Assembly: GCA_039602395.1 (NCBI GenBank)
Contig: JBCNJP010000025.1
Coordinates: 103,840,124-103,904,123, forward strand
DNA: 64,000 bases
Source of the DNA: Deinandra increscens subsp. villosa
Taxonomy: Eukaryota; Streptophyta; Magnoliopsida; Asterales; Asteraceae
Direction of reading: 5' to 3'
Position numbers and translations under genes: made by a program. Below the pieces are notes generated by a model. That model was not told where the DNA came from, made no database searches, and saw only the letters and a list, made by a program, of their open reading frames with translations. Position 1 is the first letter of the stretch; each line of letters starts with the position of its first letter. Positions 56,873 through 64,000 of this stretch are shown here, piece by piece.

Positions 56873-57278
56873 TGTAGGGCTATATTTAGTTAAGGCATGA
56901 ACATTAGTTAGTGGGTTAGTTTATTTTGTGTTTGGGCTTAGTCTAGTTTAATCATTAGGCCATGTGGGCCATTTTATTGTTTATGATTGGGCTTGTATTG
57001 GGTTTATGATTGGCCCAACATTTGTATGAGGTGGTATAAATACCACCTCATTGTAACCGATTACTTCAAGCTTTTCGAATACAATATTGAAGGTTTACGA
57101 TTTCTTGTTCTTCATTCCATTTACGATCAGCTTCACAAGTGGGTTCTTCATTCAAGATTGGGTCTTTACCTTAGATCTAATCTATTTCCTCTACTTGTTT
57201 CTTGAATCAATCGTTCTTGAGGTTTCCGCACTCATTTACGATTAAATATCGTGTTCTTGGTTTGATTTCGGATCTACA
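56873..57278 (+). repeat. Copia 3' LTR
   Basis: 406 bp, matching 44825-45230 with two visible substitutions. It ends GGATCTACA, then the TSD copy TAAAT. Confidence 0.93.
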
Positions 57279-58425
57279 TAAATCGTCGATCCTAGGCAAA
57301 GGATATCTATTCTTAATAGTCAGCTTATTTAGACCCCTATAGTCGATGCACATTCTCATACTTCCATCCTTCTTTTTGACAAAAAGCACTGGAGCACCCC
57401 ACGGTGAGATGCTTGGCCTTATAAACCTTTTGTCAAGCAAGTCTTCTAATTGTGACATCAACTCTTTCATCTCTGATGGAGCTAACCTATAAGGTGACTT
57501 CGCTACGGGTTGGGCTCCTGGCACTAAGTCAATCCTAAACTTTATCTCTCGATCGGGAGGGATGCCAGGTAGTTCTTCTGGAAACACGTCTGGAAATTGG
57601 CATACTACCGGCACATCTTTTAGCTCCTTAGTCTTCACCCTCGAATCGATAGCATAAGCAAGGTACGCCTTGCATCCTCGTCTTATGAACTTCTGCGCCT
57701 TGATCATTGAAATGATCTCTACTGCTGAGCTATCACGATCCCCATAAATGGATATGAATTGCCCAGTTGGCGTTCGAAGTTGAACCTTCTTTTGGTTACA
57801 GATAATTTGTGCATCGTACTCTGCAAGCCAATCCATTCCTAATACCACATCGAAACCTCCTAACGCCAAAGGGAATAGCTTAATAGGTAGTTTGTACCCT
57901 TCTAACTCTATTAAGCAGTTATCTACTACCTCGGTAATCCTAATACTTTTCCCCGAGGCAATCTCGACCTCGAATGGTCTATTAGCCCTAACAGTTGGTC
58001 TATCAAAAAGCTCACAGAATTTATGCGAAACAAAGCTCCTACTAGCACCAGAGTCAAATAACACAGAAGCAGGCACATTATTAACGAGAAACGTACCTGA
58101 AACTACATCGGGTGTTATCTTGGCTTCGGTGGTAGTCAGGGTATAAGCTCTACCCTTTGCCTTTGGAGCCTCTTTCGCCTTTGGTGGTTCTGAATTCTTC
58201 ACCAACTTGGGGCAGTTTGTCCTGATATGATCGGGGCTTCCACACTCAAAACACTTCCTCTGGTCAGGGCAACGGTTAGCATAGTGACCTTCCTTCCCAC
58301 ACTTATAGCAACCAGATGAACCTGACCTGCATTCTCCAGAGTGGGCTTTGTTACACATGGGGCATAAAGACTTGCTGCCCTTCGAACCATTCTTTGACTT
58401 CTTGAAGTGACTGCTATTTCTTTTT
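57279..58425 (-). pseudogene. Gypsy gag C-terminus, protease and RT N-terminal part
   Basis: Open frame on the minus strand with cysteine knuckles CPMCNKAHSGEC, CYKCGKEGHYANRC and CFECGSPDHIRTNC, protease VLFDSGASRSFVS, then the RT start (FPDVFPEELPGIPPDREIKFRIDL, YRLAPSEMKEL, VLFVKKKDGSMRMCIDYRGLN, YPLPRIDDL). It is cut after IDDL by the copia insertion; RT resumes at 44819. Upstream it joins gag through a frame change at an A8 run near 58420. Confidence 0.88.
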
Positions 58426-59259
58426 TTTCGAACCTTCCTCAGACCACTTCCTCTTTTGCTCCCCTGGTCTACCTTCATCTCCATACTCTTCCTCATAAAG
58501 AGTAGCACTGAGGTTGATAGCTTCCTGGTAGGTCTTAGGAGCGTGAGGCTTCACAATCTTCCTTACCTCTGGTGGAAGGGCCTGGACATACCTCTTTATC
58601 TTTTCTTCCTCGGGGGTAACCAGCCTTGGTACCAATCTCGCCATCTGGTCGAATTTGCTAGTAAACTCTTGATGAGTCATGTTGCCCGCCTCTAACCTAA
58701 GAAAGTTCATCTCAATCTTATCTAGCTCATGCCTTGGGCAAAACTTGCTCATCACGATCTCCTTTAGATCGTTCCATCTCATAGCGGTAATGGCTTCACT
58801 TCCTCGGGACTGCTTAACGGAGTCCCACCAAAATAATGCGTCTCCCACGAAGAAGTGTGATACATACTTTACCACTTGGTCCTCTCGACACTCGCTAATG
58901 TCGATTGTTGCTTCCATTTCCCGTATCCATCGAACGGTTGTAACCGCATCTCTCTTCCCTTCGAAGGTTGGGGGTCTACATCCGCTGAATGATTTGAAAG
59001 AACAACCTTGACTTCCTTGTTCTTCCCTCCTATCTCTGGAGTTGTCTCCTCCACCAATATTCCCGTTGTTGTTTCCTCCTCCTCGAGCTCCGTTGGCTCT
59101 ACCGGTGCCTCCTTGGAGCTGAGCTATTGCTTGAGCGACAATAGCTGCTACTTGCTCACTAGTAAACGTACTAGCTCCACCATTACTCTCAGGCTCGGGA
59201 TTTGCACGAGTGGTTCTTCTAACTATTCTACCGTCATTGCTATGACTTCCTCTAGCCAT
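58414..59259 (-). pseudogene. Gypsy gag N-terminal part
   Basis: 281 residues from ATG 59259 (MARGSHSNDGRIVRR). The retrotransposon gag domain is clear: FEGKRDAVTTVRWIREMEATIDISEC, ALFWWDSVKQSRG, MRWNDLKEIVMSKFCP and LVPRLVTPEEEKIKRYVQALP. The frame ends in KKKK and a TAG just after an A8 homopolymer on the coding strand; the adjacent frame then carries the zinc knuckles and pol. A one-base slip in the homopolymer is the simplest explanation. Confidence 0.88.
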
Positions 59260-59738
59260 TTCCTACATTAAGATGAGTGACATTTTAGACTTTATGTGAC
59301 GTAGAGTTTCCAAGTTTTGAATACATGATAGACAGATAAGCGCAGACGTCAATACGTTTATTTATATATGATGTCTTCAAAACTTAGCTACACCAATTCA
59401 CATGCATTCTTAGTGTCCCCATCCTAAGTTCCTACTTCCATTGACAACGTATCCTATCGTCAAATGAATTATCTCGCACTTGGCCTCATAATAACCAGTA
59501 TTTAAGATATACTTATATAGTTAATACCAAATTGCAGTAGCTAATTGCAATTGGGTATTTCCCATACCCATATACTCTAAATCCTGTCTATTATGTTCCT
59601 AATGCAACGTTCAACCTATGGGCATAACTATCAATACTGGCATTTGTCTCATCTTACTTGGCCTTCCCAGAGTCCTAGTTTAAGTCTAGACACCGCAATA
59701 GTATCTAAATCTCTTAAACCAAGGCTCTGATACCAACT
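59260..59738 (-). other. Gypsy leader and primer-binding site
   Basis: Non-coding leader between 5' LTR and gag on the minus strand. The primer site lies at 59724-59735 (complement of TGGTATCAGAGC), three bases from the LTR. Confidence 0.8.
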
Positions 59739-62179
59739 TGTGACGCCCACTCCCAGACTTGGCCCTAGGAGCGGTCACGCATCGGATTTACTCATGAACA
59801 CAAGGTACAACAGAGATAACTAAAGCAGCGGAAATAAAAACTTTTATTCATATGCCAAGCATTACATAGTAAGAGAGACAAATAAAAAAGAGAAAAATAT
59901 CTCCATGCCAGTCTTTGAAAATGTCTTCTCTTGATAGCTTGACATTGTCTTGATAGTGTACGCCCCCTAGTTCCTACTCATATCTCAGCTTTCCCTTTTC
60001 GATCCGATGGTCCAGCCTCATCTGACATACATAACTTAACAAGTCAGCTTACGCTGGTGAGTTCTAAGTTTTTGGAAAACTTTACCTTTCGAACACATAC
60101 TATTTGGGTCAATCAAACCATTTCTGCAAACAGACAATTAAGCATAAAGTATCATAGGTTTACACATAATCATCCATATACTTAGTAGATTACATCTACC
60201 CTATCATTCTATAAACCTCGTGAATAGAATAACCTTCTATAACCTTATCATCTTCGCCTCACATTAAGAACCTGTCCTAATGTATCTTTTTGTCACTTCT
60301 CGTCTCAAGTACCATCTCGGGGAATAGTGTTGTTCGATCCTCACATGATAGTGGCCTTTCATTCCTGCTTTGCCGACACTTCAGGAAAAACACTATAAAA
60401 CTCCCTATTTCAGAAGCCCCCACTTAATACTTGACAACCCTTGTGACCTTACTGATTACCATCCTTAACATGTTCTACTTAGCTAAATAGAACCCTGTTA
60501 ATGGACATCTTACTTTCCCTGGTGGATTACTACTCTTAAAGACGTCTAATCATCTGATTTAAAACATCTTCCTAGTAATCCTACTTTCCACTAATCCTTT
60601 CATTACTTAATCACTAAAGGCAAGTAACATCGTAAACATTTCACATATATCAATACTTTATAAACAGTAGAAAGTATTTACACAAGACGTTATGTATATC
60701 AGCCCAAAACAGTTTAAAGCATTTAAGCAATATAAAACAGGGCTCATAGAACTCACCTTAGGTTGCGAAGTAGTTACTTGGCTTATTCCTTCGTGAATCT
60801 AACTTGCTTTAACGTGATGTCCCTAGAAAGACATCCTAGAGGTTACAAGCGGTCATTAAGGCTAACCCCTTATCCTAAACCCAATCCCTTGTTGGTTTAA
60901 CATCCATTTGTCTAAATAACCGTTTTTTCTCTTATGGGAAAAGTATTCTTTTAGTGATACTTATGAAGAGGTGCATTCCTATAAGTAAACGCTCACTCCG
61001 GGATCGCCCAGTGAAGCGTATGCCATGTCCCAGTTGGGATTTATGCGACAACGCCACTATGCCAGAAACCCCAGTGTACAGGCGCCACCCTTCCAGTCCA
61101 CACCAACTTCTAGATATCCGAGTAACTCGGTACATTCAATAATTTATCAAAACCCATGTTTTAACTTATATATACTTAAAACATATATATAATTATATTC
61201 TTTTGTTGAATATTATTACCTTTGCCCAAGCCTTTATGTCCTTGATGAGTGATTCTCATGACCGACCGTATAGGCGTTATCACGACCAGGAGGCGGGATT
61301 ACTATGAGATATCACCCATATTTGTGTTTTAGTTTGGTGATGATCATGACCGACCGTATAGGCGTTATCACGACCAGGAGGCGGAATTACTATGATCAAA
61401 ACACCAATGTTTATGTTCTTGTTCTTGGTTTACTTGTTCTTGATAAACCAACATGGTGAAACCATATCAAACCTTCTTTAAACATGAACTAACTTAAGGC
61501 TTTCTTAAAACATTTTTATTCTAAGGCTTTATACCAAATTTCAACCCATGATTCCCACTGAAACTCCCAATCTCAACAAAACATGTTCAAGAACCTTAAT
61601 CTTGCATTATTCTTAAAAGGCATATCTAAGTGTTATGAATCATGAAGCTAATTGAAGGCTTATGTTAAACATACCTTAAGTTGATCTATTCCAGAAGATG
61701 GGCTCCTAATTCCTTTTGAATCTTCAAAAATGCAAGCTAGAGTGTTCTTGGTGTTCTTGAGGTTTCTTAGAGGTTTTAGGTTGATTTTAGGTGAATTAGC
61801 AAGGAAAAATGGATGGATCCATGGTCTATTTATAGCTAAGAGTGTCTCACATGCTTCTTACAAGTGTCCTAGTGACTAAGCATGAGAATTGACACCTAGC
61901 ATGGTGACTAATCATGAGAATTGACACCTAGCATGGTGACTAATCATTCAAATAACATATATTTATATAAACATGTAATTTTTCTTAATAATCTAACCCG
62001 ATAAACACTTACCTTATGCATAGTTTATTGTTATAACTTCAAATACGCATTTCTTAACATATTAACATGTTAATCACATAAACACATATACGAAACATAT
62101 TCTCACATATAAAAAAAAATATATATATATATATATAAAAACATATATATTTATTACCTTTAGATTTTGGGGTGTTACA
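59739..62179 (-). repeat. Gypsy 5' LTR
   Basis: 2,441 bp, free of the Helitron found in its partner. A minus-strand TATA box (complement of GCTATAAATAGACC) lies at 61823-61836, within a region also holding two copies of GAGAATTGACACCTAGCATG. Confidence 0.93.
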
Positions 62180-62400
62180 GATTCTCACGCCGAAGGGTCG
62201 TTACAGGACATATCTCCCCATCTACTGCCCTAACGGTTTACTAAGTGTGCAGATTCCGAGCGTAAATCCATTGCAGTTCGCCAAGATCCCACTCCCACAT
62301 CGATGGTTCGAAGAGCTTATTAGATTTCCGGTGTGATCATCCTTGATTTCTACATATGAAGATAAACTCTCACAAGTGGACATGTTTTCTATTTAAGTCA
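62180..62400 (+). repeat. Older LTR-like remnant, right part
   Basis: It starts with the TSD copy GATTC and continues the sequence interrupted at 36959 (TCACGCCGAAGGGTCGTTAC, then CTCCCCATCTACTGCCC). The right boundary is not visible. Confidence 0.4.
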
Positions 62401-63399
62401 GTTGTTAGACTTGGTTATTTGTTTGTTTTTCTGGTCTACGTATATAAATAGTTGAGTTGTAATCTTTTTAATTCGGTTAAAGAGAAACATAAAATTTCAC
62501 AACCTTTCTTCACTAGTTCATCTCAATTTACATAGATTTATTACATATGTTGGGTATCGTGCTTTGCTCATACTACTTTACAGACTCGTTTGATTACATA
62601 TGTCTTAAGTGAGTTATGTTTCCTATTTTTTTGTCTATCTACATGAGATGTGAGAATATTGACACTATTTATTTAGCCGTAATCATATATTTCTATCATT
62701 CATCAAACATATGAAATACCTTGAGATTGATTTATACTTCTTTAGAGATATGTATTCGCTTAGTCTTGATGTTCGCTATGTATTTAATATTACTCAGATA
62801 GTTGAAATTTTGACCAAATGATTTTATTTACTTAGTTTGACACTCTTAGATCTAGATTTCTCGTTGTTGCGCCCTTGTGACTTGAAGGGCGTATTAAAAA
62901 AATGCTTATACTAGTTACATCAATTACCTTTGTTCTTTTGCTGCAATATATATTATATTTTGATTGGTAGGAAATTTAACTTCACGTTTCGATGGAAACT
63001 TTTTTGGATGCTAACATTCAACGATAACGTATCCAGTAAATTCTCATCCAAAGGGTAGGGTCTGGTGGGTGTTAGAAGATGACATATATTACCTTTACCT
63101 CATGGGATAAAGAGGTTGCACCTAAAGAGAACCCTAACTCGAGAAATACACATACCAAAAACAACAATCCCCAAATATTGGTAATTAACACATACATAAA
63201 ACCATGTAGAACTCAACCGTAAGAACCATAAGAAGACAGTAAATAACATCCCGCAAAGCAGTATATAAGTCTAGGCTTAAAGTAAACACACTCACACAAG
63301 ACACTTAACTAGGTAAACAACCATATTTGCAGAAAACATGGAGACATGTAAATACACAATCCTAAAAATCTCTAACATTTATCTTACGTCTCCAAATTC
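62401..63399. other. Intergenic region
   Basis: AT-rich with no ORF, repeat or RNA gene that I could support. Confidence 0.5.
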
Positions 63400-63762
63400 T
63401 CATCTCACTGATAAATCCTCAAAAATGTGCAAGTCTGACAAATCATATATAATCTGCTCCTCCCACGTCAGTTTAGGCCTATCTCTGGTTCGCTTACCCT
63501 CAATGGTGAGTTTCTCCACGCTCCTTACCGGTGCCATAAATGGTCTCCTCCTGACATGCCCGAACCATCTCAACATCCCCTCCCTAATGTTATCAGAGAT
63601 ACACGCTACCCCAAGTTTACTTCTAAAAACATCATTCCTAATCCGACCTAACCTCGTGTGGCCAAAAATCCACCTCAGCATCCTCGTCTCAGTTGTCTCT
63701 AAATTTTCGCATTCGAGTCTTCTTGATGCAACACTCTTGACAATTGTTATGGCGGTAGCCAT
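63400..63762 (-). pseudogene. LINE reverse transcriptase C-terminal fragment
   Basis: 120 residues with the typical tail of plant L1-type LINE reverse transcriptase: TETRMLRWIFGHTRLGRIRND, KLGVACISDNIREGMLRWFGHV and RRRPFMAPVR. The palm-domain catalytic motif and endonuclease are missing. It is a 5'-truncated or broken copy. Confidence 0.8.
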
Positions 63763-63843
63763 CCCATCCTATTGCAATATCATGAGGTGTTGAAATGGCA
63801 ACCTCTTTACTAAAGGCAAACATTATAATAAAACAAATACCCG

Positions 63844-64000
63844 ATCATGGTTGCAAAAGTCGTTAGGCGCTTCCAAGTCGGTCGACTGGGGAGTTGTGAG
63901 TACTCGCCCAAGTCAGGGGAGAACTTGGGAAGAATGGAGAAGTACTCGAGGAGTACTAGGCATAGGCGGTGAGTACTCAGGAAGTACTCGATCGCCTCGG
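63844..64000. mobile_element. Probable start of a non-autonomous repeat, cut by the window
   Basis: GC-rich sequence starting GGTTGCAAAAGTCGTTAGGC, with repeated GAGTACTCG/AGTACTCG motifs. It resembles left parts of hAT-type elements that begin GTTGCAAAAGTCG, but the right end and any TSD lie outside the window. Confidence 0.3.

Larger units (their letters stand above)
44825..57278 (+). mobile_element. Sirevirus-like Ty1/copia element, inserted in gypsy RT
   Basis: 12,454 bp with 406-bp LTRs (TGTAGGGC ... CTACA) and a perfect 5-bp duplication TAAAT (44820-44824 and 57279-57283). It contains a primer site, a very long gag, pol, a long third ORF and a polypurine tract. The two LTRs show two base differences that I can see (near 45017/57065 and 45225/57273), so the insertion is recent. 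The long gag and the extra ORF after pol suggest the Sirevirus lineage (inference). Confidence 0.93.
36960..62179 (-). mobile_element. Chromovirus-type Ty3/gypsy retrotransposon with nested insertions
   Basis: A complete minus-strand element with LTRs at both ends and a perfect 5-bp target duplication GATTC (36955-36959 and 62180-62184). LTR ends are TGTAACACCCC ... GGGCGTCACA on the minus strand. The primer site (complement of TGGTATCAGAGC at 59724-59735) and a polypurine tract beside the 3' LTR (about 42289-42302) are present. Removing the Helitron and the copia element leaves about 9.9 kb: two LTRs near 2.44 kb and about 5.0 kb inside. Gene order gag-protease-RT-RNase H-integrase plus a chromodomain-like tail fits a chromovirus, probably the Tekay/Del group because of the long LTRs (inference). 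Confidence 0.93.

Overview
This is a eudicot nuclear genomic window, AT-rich, with intron-split genes and many plant transposons. The mix of retrotransposons, including a copia element with a long extra ORF of a type I associate with the daisy family, makes Asteraceae likely, but that is inference. Three host genes look intact: a LOL2-like LSD1-zinc-finger gene (8171-14053, +, 13 exons), an RMA-type membrane-anchored RING E3 ligase (coding exon 20167-20817, +, with an intron in the 5' UTR), and the multidomain monothiol glutaredoxin GRXS17 (31366-36269, -, 4 coding exons). A decayed copy of the C-terminus of RNA polymerase II subunit RPB2 lies at 7041-7472.

Layout. 1-4440: a decayed Athila-ORF1-type gene (+), behind a possible 5'-UTR intron made almost wholly of an ATT/TTA repeat, and a small PB1-like gene (-); both outer flanks carry clusters of a 13-nt ATACGC-N-GCGTAT palindrome. 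4440-8170: a MULE transposase fragment, a Tourist-like MITE and the RPB2 pseudogene. 8171-14053: LOL2-like gene with four tandem copies of a two-exon module. 14054-18330: intergenic with two hAT-type MITEs. 18334-20817: RMA-like gene. 20818-23328: AT-rich intergenic. 23329-28376: a copia element on the minus strand with identical LTRs and an uninterrupted 1405-aa gag-pol frame. 28377-31365: truncated MITE and two more hAT-type elements. 31366-36269: GRXS17.

36960-62179 is one nested transposon complex. A chromovirus-type gypsy element on the minus strand (TSD GATTC) was later hit by a Helitron in its 3' LTR (39199-42093) and by a Sirevirus-like copia element in its reverse transcriptase (44825-57278, TSD TAAAT). 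A hAT-type MITE (54181-54669, 8-bp TSD) then split the copia element's third ORF. The gypsy element itself seems to have landed in an older LTR remnant. The window ends with a LINE reverse-transcriptase tail (63400-63762, -) and the start of another repeat.

The host genes do not form a pathway. The strongest points for a second look are the exon-pair expansion in the LOL2-like gene, the RPB2 pseudogene, the order of events readable in the nested complex, the families of short elements with exact 8-bp TSDs, and the palindrome-flanked two-gene unit at the left end. I found no CRISPR array, operon or clear RNA gene; RNA genes were not searched computationally.
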